64,000 nucleotides of DNA from Salinihabitans flavidus (GTDB lineage: Bacteria; Pseudomonadota; Alphaproteobacteria; Rhodobacterales; Rhodobacteraceae): contig NZ_FODS01000010.1 of the NCBI RefSeq assembly GCF_900110425.1, positions 57,723-121,722 on the forward strand, given 5' to 3'. The position numbers and the translations under genes are program-made. The notes beneath the pieces are model-generated. The model was not told the DNA's origin. It saw only the letters and a list, made by a program, of their open reading frames with translations, and did no database searches. The first letter of the stretch is position 1. The number at the start of each line of letters is the position of its first letter. Positions 35,632 to 44,118 of this stretch are shown here, piece by piece.

Positions 35632-35883
35632 TCAGAAATCGAACAGCTCGCTGAGGAAGGATTCGCGGCGCTCTTTCTTGGACGCACGCGGGTCATAGCT
35701 TCCGTGGGCACTGACCCCTGCCCGGTCATGATCCGGCGCCTGCCGCGGCTCGGCAGCGCGTTCAATGATCTTGTCCAACTCGCCGCGATCCAGCCAAACC
35801 CCGCGACAGTGCGGGCAAAAATCAATCTCGACGCCGCTCCGATCCGAAATCATCAGGGTTTCGCCATCAACTGGGCACTTCAT
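35632..35883 (-). CDS. Zf-TFIIB-type zinc ribbon protein
   Basis: This 83-residue protein has one zinc ribbon. The N-terminal MKCPVDG supplies one Cys and CPHCRGVWLDRGELDKII supplies the CxxC knuckle with the signature following helix. A charged linker and an ERRESFLSELFDF tail follow, a C-terminal pattern common in this small family. Its function is unknown; the GVWLDRGEL signature is found in many bacterial proteins of the same size. GAGG lies upstream of the ATG. Confidence 0.8.
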   Translation of the reverse strand: MKCPVDGETLMISDRSGVEIDFCPHCRGVWLDRGELDKIIERAAEPRQAPDHDRAGVSAHGSYDPRASKKERRESFLSELFDF

Positions 35884-36017
35884 GTCATGGTCCTCTCGCT
35901 GTCTTCACAAAACAAATATGCATCGCCGGGCAATTTCCAACTTGCGCGCCCGGGATTTTTGCACGGGCGCGGTGCCCAGCGCTCGGGCCGCGCTCCTTCG
36001 GGCCGGTTCTGACCGGC

Positions 36018-37055
36018 TTAGCCGGCCGTGGCCTGAATCGCGATCGCGCCCGCGTAGATCACCAGAAGCGCGACACTTTCCAGCCCGATCCGCCATGGCC
36101 CCATGCGCTGCCGCAGGATCAAACCGCCCAGCAGCACGCCGGTCATCAGGATCGCGGTGACGGTCCAGAAATAATCCTCCATCCCCGCCGCGTGATAGAG
36201 AGAGCCGTCACGATACGTCACATCCGCCGCCGTCAGGAACAGCGTGTCGAACGTGTTTCCGCCGATGATTCCGCCCACGGCCAGTTGCAGCGCCCCGCGC
36301 CGCACCGCCGCGACGGTGGTGACAAGCTCGGGCAGGGAGGTGACGACCGCCGTCGCCAGCGCCCCGACGAGCGATTCCGAAAAGGCCATGCGCCCGGTGA
36401 TCTCTGCGGCGGTCTTGGCAATGACCCAGCCCGCCACCCCCATCACCGCCATCAGCGCGAAGAAGGACAGGAAAAGCCGCGCTGTGCTTGTCCGCCGCGT
36501 CTCTCCATCTTCTTTGTCGGGGCTGTCGGTTCGGGTCTCCCGTGTTGAGACAGGCCGCCACATCGGCGTTTCGCGCAGATCGCGCGTGGCGAACAGCGCA
36601 AGGATATAGATCACTGGAATCGCCAGCGACACGGGATGCACCGCAAAGATGGTAAACTCTGTCACGTTCACTGCCAGCAGGGGCAACGCCAGAAGAACGA
36701 TCAGCACGACAGACTGAAAGATATTCGCCAGCTCCGCCGCGGCATGTTCCAGATTGGCCTTGCGATAGGTCACATCGGCCACCGCAAGAAACGCCGTCTG
36801 CGCGGCAATCCCACCGATGCTGTTGGAATAAGCCAGCGAGGCAAACCCGTCATACGCCGCCGTGATCGACACGATCGTTCCGCTCAGCGATGTCGCCGCG
36901 CCCAGCAGAACCGCCCCCGTGATCGCTTCGCCAAGCCCGGTGCGGTCCGCCAACTTGTCGGCCAACCCGGTCAGGCGCAGACCGCTGATAAACACCACCA
37001 GCGCCGCGACCGCGAACCCGGCAAACAATCCCGATGTCGACCATTGCGCCAGCAT
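36018..37055 (-). CDS. Sodium/calcium exchanger (CaCA) family membrane protein
   Basis: This 345-residue protein has about ten membrane segments and two alpha-repeats in inverted arrangement, separated by a charged cytoplasmic loop (about residues 160-190). GGAGG precedes the ATG at 37055; the longer frame to 37199 has no site. The second repeat is canonical: VVTSLPELVTTVAAVRRGAL followed by GGIIGGNTFDTLF. In the first repeat the acidic motif is replaced (GAATSLSGTIVSITAAYDG), so an ion-coordinating Glu is missing. It may transport a different ion pair or work asymmetrically. Which cations move is not known. Confidence 0.82.
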   Translation of the reverse strand: MLAQWSTSGLFAGFAVAALVVFISGLRLTGLADKLADRTGLGEAITGAVLLGAATSLSGTIVSITAAYDGFASLAYSNSIGGIAAQTAFLAVADVTYRKANLEHAAAELANIFQSVVLIVLLALPLLAVNVTEFTIFAVHPVSLAIPVIYILALFATRDLRETPMWRPVSTRETRTDSPDKEDGETRRTSTARLFLSFFALMAVMGVAGWVIAKTAAEITGRMAFSESLVGALATAVVTSLPELVTTVAAVRRGALQLAVGGIIGGNTFDTLFLTAADVTYRDGSLYHAAGMEDYFWTVTAILMTGVLLGGLILRQRMGPWRIGLESVALLVIYAGAIAIQATAG

Positions 37056-37228
37056 GGCGGGCCTCCAGTTGCAAAGCGATCCTTTCAGGAGAGGTGCAGA
37101 ACCGCAAGCCACCGCGCGTATCGCCCGCGCACGGCGTTTTGAACCGATGCAAGCGCAAAACACCTTTGAAATCCGCGCGCGCGTGCCATCTAATGGCATA
37201 GGGAACTGATGATGGAGACGAGACGCGC

Positions 37229-37675
37229 ATGCCCAACTATCGCAAAGATCCCGAGGCGATTGCCCGCCTCACCCCCGAACAATACCGGGTGACGCAGGAA
37301 AACGGCACCGAACGGCCCGGAACCGGGCCACTTCTCAATAACAAGGCGCCGGGAATTTACGTCGATATCGTGTCCGGAGAGCCGCTTTTCGCCTCTTCGG
37401 ACAAGTATGAATCCGGCTGCGGCTGGCCCAGCTTCACCAAGCCGATCGAGCCGGCCCATGTGGCGGAGCTTCGGGATGACAGCCTCGGCATGAGCCGCGT
37501 TGAGGTCCGAAGCGCCCAGGGTGACAGCCACTTGGGCCATGTCTTTCCCGACGGCCCGCGCGACCGTGGCGGGCTGCGCTACTGCATCAACTCGGCCTCA
37601 TTGCGTTTCATCCACCGCGATGACATGCAAGCCGAAGGCTATGGCGACTATCTCGATCAAGTGGAGGACATCTGA
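37229..37675 (+). CDS. msrB: Peptide-methionine (R)-S-oxide reductase
   Basis: This 148-residue MsrB reduces R-methionine sulfoxide in proteins using thioredoxin. The catalytic Cys119 lies in [12 protein letters not shown] and the likely resolving Cys64 in [19 protein letters not shown] is the conserved loop. The two structural CxxC zinc pairs found in E. coli MsrB are absent (SGEP and SAQG at those places), so this is a zinc-free form. Its stop overlaps the msrA start (TGATG), so the two stereospecific repair enzymes are co-translated. Confidence 0.95.
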   Translation: MPNYRKDPEAIARLTPEQYRVTQENGTERPGTGPLLNNKAPGIYVDIVSGEPLFASSDKYESGCGWPSFTKPIEPAHVAELRDDSLGMSRVEVRSAQGDSHLGHVFPDGPRDRGGLRYCINSASLRFIHRDDMQAEGYGDYLDQVEDI

Positions 37676-38181
37676 TGGCCGAAGAACGCGCCGTTCTGGC
37701 GGGGGGATGTTTCTGGGGTATGCAGGATCTGATCCGCAAACGCCCCGGTGTGCTGCGCACCCGCGTGGGCTATACCGGCGGGGACGTGCCCAACGCCACC
37801 TATCGCAATCATGGCACCCATGCCGAGGGGATCGAGATCATCTTCGATCCCGACATCACGTCCTATCGCGACATTCTGGAATTCTTCTTCCAGATCCACG
37901 ACCCCACCACGCCCAACCGGCAGGGCAACGATCTCGGCATCTCCTATCGCTCCGCGATCTACTACGTCGACGACCGGCAGAAGGAGATCGCGCTGGACAC
38001 CATCGCGGATGTGGAGGCCTCTGGTCTCTGGCCCGGAAAGGTCGTCACCGACGTGGAACCCGTGGGCGATTTCTGGGAGGCCGAGGAAGAGCATCAGGAC
38101 TACCTGAAGAAGCATCCGCGCGGCTATACCTGCCACTTCCCGCGCCCCGACTGGGTGCTGCCCCGCCGCAAGAGCGCCTGA
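37675..38181 (+). CDS. msrA: Peptide-methionine (S)-S-oxide reductase
   Basis: This 168-residue MsrA carries the catalytic motif GGCFWG (Cys12) and [20 protein letters not shown], the conserved substrate-pocket segment. [18 protein letters not shown] and [11 protein letters not shown] are also typical. No C-terminal recycling cysteine pair is evident beyond Cys in GYTCHFPR, so recycling may use that single residue. It repairs the S-epimer, complementing the overlapping msrB. Confidence 0.95.
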   Translation: MAEERAVLAGGCFWGMQDLIRKRPGVLRTRVGYTGGDVPNATYRNHGTHAEGIEIIFDPDITSYRDILEFFFQIHDPTTPNRQGNDLGISYRSAIYYVDDRQKEIALDTIADVEASGLWPGKVVTDVEPVGDFWEAEEEHQDYLKKHPRGYTCHFPRPDWVLPRRKSA

Positions 38182-38246
38182 CCCCGACAGGGGGCGCTCC
38201 CGCCCGTCGTCAGGGCATTGAAAATGCCCCTCCTCCCGTTGGGCCC

Positions 38247-38273
38247 GGCACCGCGCCAGATCGGCGCGGTGCC
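38247..38273 (+). terminator. Perfect 11-bp hairpin downstream of msrA
   Basis: GGCACCGCGCC and GGCGCGGTGCC form a perfect stem with a 5-base loop, 66 bases after msrA. There is no T run, but the structure is strong enough to affect RNA end formation. Confidence 0.5.
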
Positions 38274-38388
38274 CGCCGCGCTCCTCTCACGGGGCCTGCG
38301 CGGCTGGTCTCTGATTTACTCCTTCTTTACCCCGCGAGCACCGTTCGTTCTGTTCATCATGGCGCCGCAGCGCCTCATCGCGAAATCG

Positions 38389-38408
38389 ATACCGACGCAA
38401 TACCGAAA
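38389..38408. repeat. Two 11-bp repeats with ACCGA core, second locus
   Basis: ATACCGACGCA is followed directly by ATACCGAAAGC, the same 11-base spacing as the array at 17919-17962. The copy ends 150 bases before the SulP start. Confidence 0.6.
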
Positions 38409-38491
38409 GCCGGTTTTCGGGGAAATTCAGCCCGTTAACCCGAATCCTCGGCCGATTCGCCGGAATCTGCCACCTCGCGTCGTTCCACCCC

Positions 38492-38519
38492 TTCACTTAT
38501 TCCTAATTTTGAATATATA
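38492..38519 (+). promoter_or_regulatory. Candidate sigma-70-type promoter of the SulP gene
   Basis: TTCACT (38492-38497) and TATATA (38514-38519) are 16 bases apart in a locally AT-rich stretch. The predicted start of transcription is about 32 bases before the ATG, which has AAGGA upstream. Confidence 0.45.
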
Positions 38520-38557
38520 GGGCCGCAGAATTCATCGCGCGATCCAAGGACCCACCC

Positions 38558-40303
38558 ATGACTCTTCCCGCCCTGACCCGCCCCGATCTCTCGCGGTATT
38601 TCCCGATCCTGCAATGGTCGAAGACCTATGACCGCGAAACGCTCACCTCCGATCTGGTGGCGGCTGTGATCGTGACGATCATGCTGATCCCGCAATCGCT
38701 GGCCTATGCGCTTCTGGCCGGGCTGCCCGCAGAGATGGGGCTCTACGCCTCGATCCTGCCGCTGATCGCCTACGCGGTCTTTGGCACCTCGCGCGCGCTG
38801 GCGGTCGGGCCGGTCGCGGTGGTCTCTCTGATGACGGCCGCCGCCGTGGGCAATCTCGCGGTTCAGGGCACCGCCGAATATATTGCGGCGGCGATCACGC
38901 TGGCCTTCATCTCTGGCGTGATCCTGACGGTGATGGGGCTGTTTCGCCTTGGATTCATTGCCAATTTTCTCTCTCACCCGGTGATCGCGGGATTTATCAC
39001 CGCCTCCGGCGTGCTCATCGCGACCTCGCAGTTCAAGCATATTCTGGGGGTGGACGCGCATGGCCACACCCTTGTGGATCTGGCCGCATCGCTGTTTGAA
39101 AACCAACATCTGACGAACCCCATCACGCTCTTTATCGGGCTGGGCACGGTCGCCTTCCTGTTCTGGGTCCGTAAGGGGTTGAAGCCCCTTCTGCTCGCCA
39201 CCGGACTGAAGCCCCGTCTTGCCGACATCCTCGCCAAGGCCGGCCCTGTGGGCGCTGTGGTGATCACCACGCTGGCCACATGGGCCTTTGGTCTCGCCGA
39301 CAAGGGCGTGAAGATCGTGGGCGAAGTGCCGATGGGCCTGCCGCCACTTACGCTGCCCAGTTTCTCGGCCGACCTGTGGGGGAGCCTCTTTGTCTCCGCC
39401 CTGCTGATCTCCATCATCGGGTTCGTGGAATCGGTCTCCGTCGCGCAGACGCTCGCCGCCAAGAAGCGCCAGAGAATTGTTCCCGATCAGGAACTTATCG
39501 GCCTCGGAACCTCCAATATCGCCGCCGCGATGAGCGGTGGCTACCCGGTCACCGGGGGCTTTGCCCGCTCTGTCGTGAACTTCGACGCAGGCGCGGAAAC
39601 CCCCGCCGCTGGCGCCTTCACGGCGGTGGGAATCCTGCTGGCGGCACTGCTTCTGACGCCGCTACTCTACTTTCTGCCGCAGGCCACGCTGGCCGCCACG
39701 ATCATTGTCGCCGTGCTCAGCCTCGTGGATTTCTCGATCCTCACCCGCACATGGAGCTATTCGAAGGTGGATTTCACCGCCGTTGCGGCGACCATTTTCC
39801 TGACCCTGACTCTCGGGGTCGAAGTCGGCGTTTCAGCCGGTGTGATCCTGTCTGTGGGCCTGTTTCTCTACAAGACCTCGCGCCCCCATGTGGCCGAGGT
39901 CGGACTTGTCCCCGGAACGCAGCATTTCCGCAATATCCTGCGCCATGAGGTGATCACTCACCCGAATGTGGTGACCCTTCGGATAGACGAAAGCCTCTAC
40001 TTCGCCAACGCCCGCTTTCTCGAGGATTACCTCGTGGACCGCGTGATCTGCGATCAGCCGATCCGGCATGTGGTACTGATGTGCTCTGCCGTGAATGAAA
40101 TCGACATGAGCGCGCTGGAAAGCCTTGAGGCGATCAATCACCGCTTGTCTGACATGGACATCACCCTGCATCTGTCAGAAGTGAAAGGCCCCGTGATGGA
40201 CCGCCTGAAACGCAGCCATTTCCTCGACGATCTGACCGGGCGGGTGTTCCTATCGCAGTATGATGCGATGCAGGCGCTCACCCCGAAGCACGAGACCGGG
40301 TAA
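38558..40303 (+). CDS. SulP family anion transporter with STAS domain
   Basis: This 581-residue protein has the SulP signature VTIMLIPQSLAYALLAGLP in its first membrane helix and about 12 to 14 membrane segments to residue 430. GYPVTGGFARSVVNFDAGAE is the conserved loop near residue 330. A cytoplasmic STAS domain (about residues 455-570) follows, with MCSAVNEIDMSALESLEAI in the place of the anti-sigma antagonist motif. SulP proteins move sulfate, bicarbonate or other anions, usually coupled to Na+ or H+. No sulfate assimilation or carbonic anhydrase gene is adjacent, so the substrate is open. Confidence 0.9.
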   Translation: MTLPALTRPDLSRYFPILQWSKTYDRETLTSDLVAAVIVTIMLIPQSLAYALLAGLPAEMGLYASILPLIAYAVFGTSRALAVGPVAVVSLMTAAAVGNLAVQGTAEYIAAAITLAFISGVILTVMGLFRLGFIANFLSHPVIAGFITASGVLIATSQFKHILGVDAHGHTLVDLAASLFENQHLTNPITLFIGLGTVAFLFWVRKGLKPLLLATGLKPRLADILAKAGPVGAVVITTLATWAFGLADKGVKIVGEVPMGLPPLTLPSFSADLWGSLFVSALLISIIGFVESVSVAQTLAAKKRQRIVPDQELIGLGTSNIAAAMSGGYPVTGGFARSVVNFDAGAETPAAGAFTAVGILLAALLLTPLLYFLPQATLAATIIVAVLSLVDFSILTRTWSYSKVDFTAVAATIFLTLTLGVEVGVSAGVILSVGLFLYKTSRPHVAEVGLVPGTQHFRNILRHEVITHPNVVTLRIDESLYFANARFLEDYLVDRVICDQPIRHVVLMCSAVNEIDMSALESLEAINHRLSDMDITLHLSEVKGPVMDRLKRSHFLDDLTGRVFLSQYDAMQALTPKHETG

Positions 40304-40329
40304 GTCGTAACCCCCTTGACCGGAAGGGT

Positions 40330-41631
40330 TTACTCAAGTCCCTCCGGCTTGCCGACGACCACGAAATGCAGGTCTTTGGGCCGCAGGATACGCTCTGCGA
40401 CGCGCTTGACATCTTCAACAGTGACCGCGCGCACCTTGTCGTTGCGTGTGACGATATAGTCTGTGGAAAGATTGTCCATCTGCATCCCCACCAGAATATC
40501 GGCGATCCGTCCATTGCCATCAAACCGCAGCGGATAGGCCCCGGTCAGATAGGTCTTGGCGGCCTCAAGCTCTTGCTCGGTCACTCCCTCCTCCGCCATT
40601 CGCGCCCACTCCTCGCGGATCACGCTGATCGCTTGCGCGATACGGTCGTTGGCCGATGCGACGGAGCCTTGATAAAGCGCCTCAAGATCCTTCGGTACGA
40701 GATAGGAATAGACACCATAGGTCAGGCCACGTTTCTCGCGCACCTCCTGCATCAGGCGGCTTTCAAATCCGCGCCCGCCGAGAATATGGTTGAGCACGTA
40801 GGCGGCAAAGAAATCTGGATCATCCCGCGCGATACCCTGATGCCCGAACACCGCCACCGATTGCGGTGTGTCAAAATCGACAACCGTCACGCCACCCTCG
40901 AGCTGGTAGTCCGCCTTGTCCGGCATCGGCGCCCCGTGTTCGGGAAGATCCCCCAGCAGGGCGTCAAGAAGCTCACCAAGCTCCTCCGAAGTGATGTCGC
41001 CCACCGCGCTGACATAAATCCGGTCCCGCGCCAGCGCCGCGCCATGAGCCTCCTGCAAATCCTCGCGGGTGAGCGCCGAAACACTGTCCTCGGTTCCATT
41101 TCGGGACGATCCGTAGGGGTGGTCGCCAAATGCCAGCCGGTCGAAGGTCATACCCGCAATCGTGTCGGGATCCTTGGCGTTGGACCGGATGTTCGAAATC
41201 ACCTGTGCGCGAACCCGCTCCACCGCATCTTCGTCAAACCGCGGGGAGATCAGGCTGTCCCGCAGAAGCGCAACCGCCGCATCGCGCTTTTCGGTCAGAA
41301 ACTGTGCAGAAACGGAAACCGTATCGTCGGACGCATCATAGTTGAACCGCGCCGCGATTTCCTCTGTCTGACGGGTGAACGCGCGAGCATCCATATCCGC
41401 TGCCCCCTCCTCCAGCAGCGCGGTCATCAGGTTCACGGCCCCACGCTTGCCGGGCGCATCCAGGGATGCCCCCCCACGGAATCGCAGTTCGAGTGCGACA
41501 AAGGGAATGGAGTGTTCCTCCACCAGCCATGCGTCAATGCCCCCCGGAGAGGTCACTTCCTGCACCTCGATTTCCGCCCGGGCGATTGTCGATGCCAAAA
41601 GCAGCGCGAAGGTCAGAACAAAGCGGATCAT
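40330..41631 (-). CDS. M16 family peptidase-like protein, non-catalytic partner
   Basis: This 433-residue protein has a signal peptide (MIRFVLTFALLLASTIARA). It has the M16 fold but no HxxEH zinc motif; the equivalent region reads MTALLEEGAADM. The C-terminal half has GRGFESRLMQEVREKRGLTY, the Arg/Tyr-bearing segment that completes the active site of the partner. Its start overlaps the catalytic M16 gene stop (ATGA). The two should form a periplasmic heterodimer like the alpha/beta arrangement of mitochondrial processing peptidase or the Sphingomonas M16 pair. Confidence 0.9.
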   Translation of the reverse strand: MIRFVLTFALLLASTIARAEIEVQEVTSPGGIDAWLVEEHSIPFVALELRFRGGASLDAPGKRGAVNLMTALLEEGAADMDARAFTRQTEEIAARFNYDASDDTVSVSAQFLTEKRDAAVALLRDSLISPRFDEDAVERVRAQVISNIRSNAKDPDTIAGMTFDRLAFGDHPYGSSRNGTEDSVSALTREDLQEAHGAALARDRIYVSAVGDITSEELGELLDALLGDLPEHGAPMPDKADYQLEGGVTVVDFDTPQSVAVFGHQGIARDDPDFFAAYVLNHILGGRGFESRLMQEVREKRGLTYGVYSYLVPKDLEALYQGSVASANDRIAQAISVIREEWARMAEEGVTEQELEAAKTYLTGAYPLRFDGNGRIADILVGMQMDNLSTDYIVTRNDKVRAVTVEDVKRVAERILRPKDLHFVVVGKPEGLE

Positions 41632-42962
41632 TGCGTCATCTCCTCTTCCGACATGAGCCAGCCCGTTACCGATTTGCGCCGGTCGAAAACCATGCGTGCG
41701 GCGGCGATGACATCCTCCGCCGTGACAGCGTCAAGAACATCAGGCCATTCCTTTACGTCCTCGACCGTCAGGCCCTGCGCCAGCGCACCGCCATACCGGT
41801 TGGCGAGAGATTCCACACTGTCGCGAGAATAGATTTGAGAGGCTCGAATTTGCGTCTTGATCCGGTCGAGATGTTCGGCGTCCACCCCGCTTTTCACGAA
41901 CTCTTCCAGCGCCGCATCCATGGCGTCCTCCGCGTCCCGAAGCGTGACACCTTCGGACGGCACGACGACAAGGTTGAATGTCGTATCATCAAGAGACTGA
42001 CCTGAATACCAGGCCGAAGTATAGACCGCCTGTCGTTCCTCGAACTGGAGTTTCTCGGCCAGGACAGAGGTCGTGCCCCCGCCAAGCAACTCCGCGAGAA
42101 TGGTCAGGGCCGCGGCTGCCTCCTGTGCGCCGCTGTCGCGTTCGGGGGCAAGGTAGGATCGGCTGACATACGGCTGCGCCACGCGCGCGTCACGGAAAAT
42201 CATGCGCCTTTCAGAGGTTTGCGGCGGCTCCTGCGGACGCGCTCTTTCGCTCAGATCAGGATTGGCCGGGATCTTGCCATAATACTCCTCTGCCAGCGTT
42301 CTGACCGCATCGGGTTGCACGTCGCCCGCCACCACGAGGATCGCGTTGTTGGGCGCATAGAATTCGCCATAGTAGGCCAGAGCATCCTCTAGAGACAGCT
42401 TCTCCATTTCATGTCGCCAGCCAATGATAGGCACACCATAGGGATGGTTGAGAAACTGCGCGGCATTCCGTTGCTCGCGGAACAGGGCGCCGGGGTTGTT
42501 CTCAACCCGCTGGTTGCGCTCTTCAATGATCACGTCACGCTCTGTCAGGATGTCCGCTTGATCAAGCGACAGGTTCACCATCCGGTCGCTTTCCATCCGC
42601 ATCATCAGTTCGAGCCGATCAGCCGCGACACGCTGAAAATACCCGGTGTAGTCATAGCTGGTGAAGGCGTTATCCCGCCCGCCGTTGGCGGCCACGACTT
42701 CGGAGAATTCACCGGGGTCCATTGTCTCGGTCCCTTTGAACAACAGATGTTCGAGGAAATGCGCCACGCCAGAGCGTCCGGGGCGCTCATCCGCCGCCCC
42801 GGCACGATACCAGACCATGTGGACCACCACCGGCGCGCGATGGTCCTCGACCACTACCACCTGCATTCCGTTGTCCAGCGTGAAGTCGGTCACAGCTTCA
42901 TCGGCATGAAGCGGCAGCGCCGCAAATAACGCTGAAATCGCGCCAGCCAGATATCGTCTCAT
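41628..42962 (-). CDS. M16 family zinc metallopeptidase, catalytic subunit
   Basis: This 444-residue protein has a signal peptide (MRRYLAGAISALFAALPLHA). The inverted zinc motif is intact: HFLEH at residues 68-72, with downstream ERDVIIEER providing the third ligand Glu. VANGGRDNAFTSYDYTGYF-like strands are typical of pitrilysin-family enzymes. It should be a periplasmic peptidase with the adjacent non-catalytic partner. GGGAG lies upstream of the ATG. The pair lies next to DUF3035 and lspA, a Rhodobacteraceae arrangement. Confidence 0.92.
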   Translation of the reverse strand: MRRYLAGAISALFAALPLHADEAVTDFTLDNGMQVVVVEDHRAPVVVHMVWYRAGAADERPGRSGVAHFLEHLLFKGTETMDPGEFSEVVAANGGRDNAFTSYDYTGYFQRVAADRLELMMRMESDRMVNLSLDQADILTERDVIIEERNQRVENNPGALFREQRNAAQFLNHPYGVPIIGWRHEMEKLSLEDALAYYGEFYAPNNAILVVAGDVQPDAVRTLAEEYYGKIPANPDLSERARPQEPPQTSERRMIFRDARVAQPYVSRSYLAPERDSGAQEAAAALTILAELLGGGTTSVLAEKLQFEERQAVYTSAWYSGQSLDDTTFNLVVVPSEGVTLRDAEDAMDAALEEFVKSGVDAEHLDRIKTQIRASQIYSRDSVESLANRYGGALAQGLTVEDVKEWPDVLDAVTAEDVIAAARMVFDRRKSVTGWLMSEEEMTQ

Positions 42963-43046
42963 TCGCGAGGCTCCCGTTCTCGTGTCACCCTCACAGATAC
43001 GTACCCGCCCTGACGAAGCAAGCCGATCAACGCGAATGTGACAGGA

Positions 43047-43562
43047 TCAGCGGCGACGCGGTGGTGCCGATGGCGTCTTGGCCCCGGCCCGGCGCCAACG
43101 CTCAAGTTCCCTGAAGGCATCAAGGTGCATCCGGCGATAGGCACGATTGTAATGATCCGTTCGAACCAGCCGGATCGTCGTGAACCGGGCCCGGCGCCTG
43201 CGGAAATCGGCATCTTCCTCGGCAAGAGCCTGTCGGATGTCGTCAGTCATACCGTAGCGGGTTGTATACTGGACAAGGCCGGAATCGGCGCGCGCCACAC
43301 CCGGCCCGGGCTCCCTCGCCTGCGCACTTCCGCCCAACGCGGCAGCCGCATCGCCAAGCGGATTCTGATCCGTTCGATTACTGCCACCCGGCGTTGGCGT
43401 CGGCAGCGCGGCGTAGCTTTCGGGCTGTTCGATCGGCTTGCGGGGCAGAATACGGAATTCATCCGGCCCATTGCCATCATGCGACAACTGCCGCAATCCT
43501 TCGTCGCCGCAGGCGGCCAACGTCAGCACAAGAACCAGAATTACCGCACGCGACATCACCAT
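43047..43562 (-). CDS. DUF3035 family lipoprotein
   Basis: This 171-residue protein has a lipoprotein signal peptide (SRAVILVLVLTLAACG) with lipobox LAAC. The conserved DUF3035 segment follows, including GPDEFRILPRKPIEQPESYAAL. The C-terminal part is Arg-rich and probably helical. GGAG lies seven bases before the ATG at 43562. Its function is unknown; the family is restricted to alphaproteobacteria, mostly Rhodobacterales, and is usually found beside lspA, the signal peptidase that would process it. Confidence 0.87.
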   Translation of the reverse strand: MVMSRAVILVLVLTLAACGDEGLRQLSHDGNGPDEFRILPRKPIEQPESYAALPTPTPGGSNRTDQNPLGDAAAALGGSAQAREPGPGVARADSGLVQYTTRYGMTDDIRQALAEEDADFRRRRARFTTIRLVRTDHYNRAYRRMHLDAFRELERWRRAGAKTPSAPPRRR

Positions 43563-43613
43563 CGCCTCACTCCAGATTATTCGCTTCAGCATTATCGCAT
43601 TGCCGCGCCCGCG

Positions 43614-44084
43614 TCACGGGGCCTTTTTCGCTCCGCCAAACACAATCAGGCCTATCGCGCCCGCAAAGATTGCGACATCCGCAACGTTGAACGCAAACGG
43701 GTTCTCGATACCGCAACACGACATGTTGAGAAAGTCCGCAACAGCCCCATAAAGCAGCCGGTCCACAACATTTCCCATGGCCCCGCCAATCAGCACACCG
43801 CCCGAGATCAATCCCCAGCGCCCAGGTCGCTCCCGGCGCATCCAGACCACGACGAACGCCACCACCGCCAGCGCGATGGCAATCAGTATCCACCGCGCCG
43901 CATCACTATCACCCTGAAACAGGCCAAAATTGATGCCGCGATTCCACGCCATACGCAGATTCAGATACGGTGGAAAAACGTCCATTTCGCCCAGCAACCG
44001 CAGGTTCAGCAGATGCACCACAAGGTATTTGGTAGCCTGATCGACAAGAAAGGTCCAGAAGGCGGACCAGAACACAAGACGCAT
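43614..44084 (-). CDS. lspA: Lipoprotein signal peptidase II
   Basis: This 156-residue inner-membrane aspartic protease has four helices. The catalytic pair is Asp117 in AVADFLN and Asp136 in FNVADVAIF, and GAMGNVVDRLLYG is the conserved motif before them. The ATG at 44084 has AAGGAGG six bases upstream; longer in-frame starts lie within purH. LspA cleaves diacylglyceryl-modified prolipoproteins, such as the DUF3035 and NosL products here. It lies 34 bases after purH in a likely operon. Confidence 0.95.
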   Translation of the reverse strand: MRLVFWSAFWTFLVDQATKYLVVHLLNLRLLGEMDVFPPYLNLRMAWNRGINFGLFQGDSDAARWILIAIALAVVAFVVVWMRRERPGRWGLISGGVLIGGAMGNVVDRLLYGAVADFLNMSCCGIENPFAFNVADVAIFAGAIGLIVFGGAKKAP

Positions 44085-44118
44085 GGCGTCCTCCTTCGCT
44101 ACCCCCAGTGTGGCGCCC

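Larger units (their letters stand above)
38182..38557. other. Intergenic region between msrA and the SulP gene
   Basis: No convincing gene was found in these 376 bases. They hold a small GGGCATT-GAA-AATGCCC hairpin (38213-38229), a strong 11-bp hairpin, the two-unit ACCGA repeat, a CCGAAA/TTTCGG inverted repeat (38403-38420) and a candidate promoter for the SulP gene. Confidence 0.65.

Noticed and set aside
40304-40329. Terminator between the SulP gene and the M16 genes
   Set aside because: An AACCC...AAGGGTTT pairing can be drawn, but it is short, interrupted and lacks a T run.
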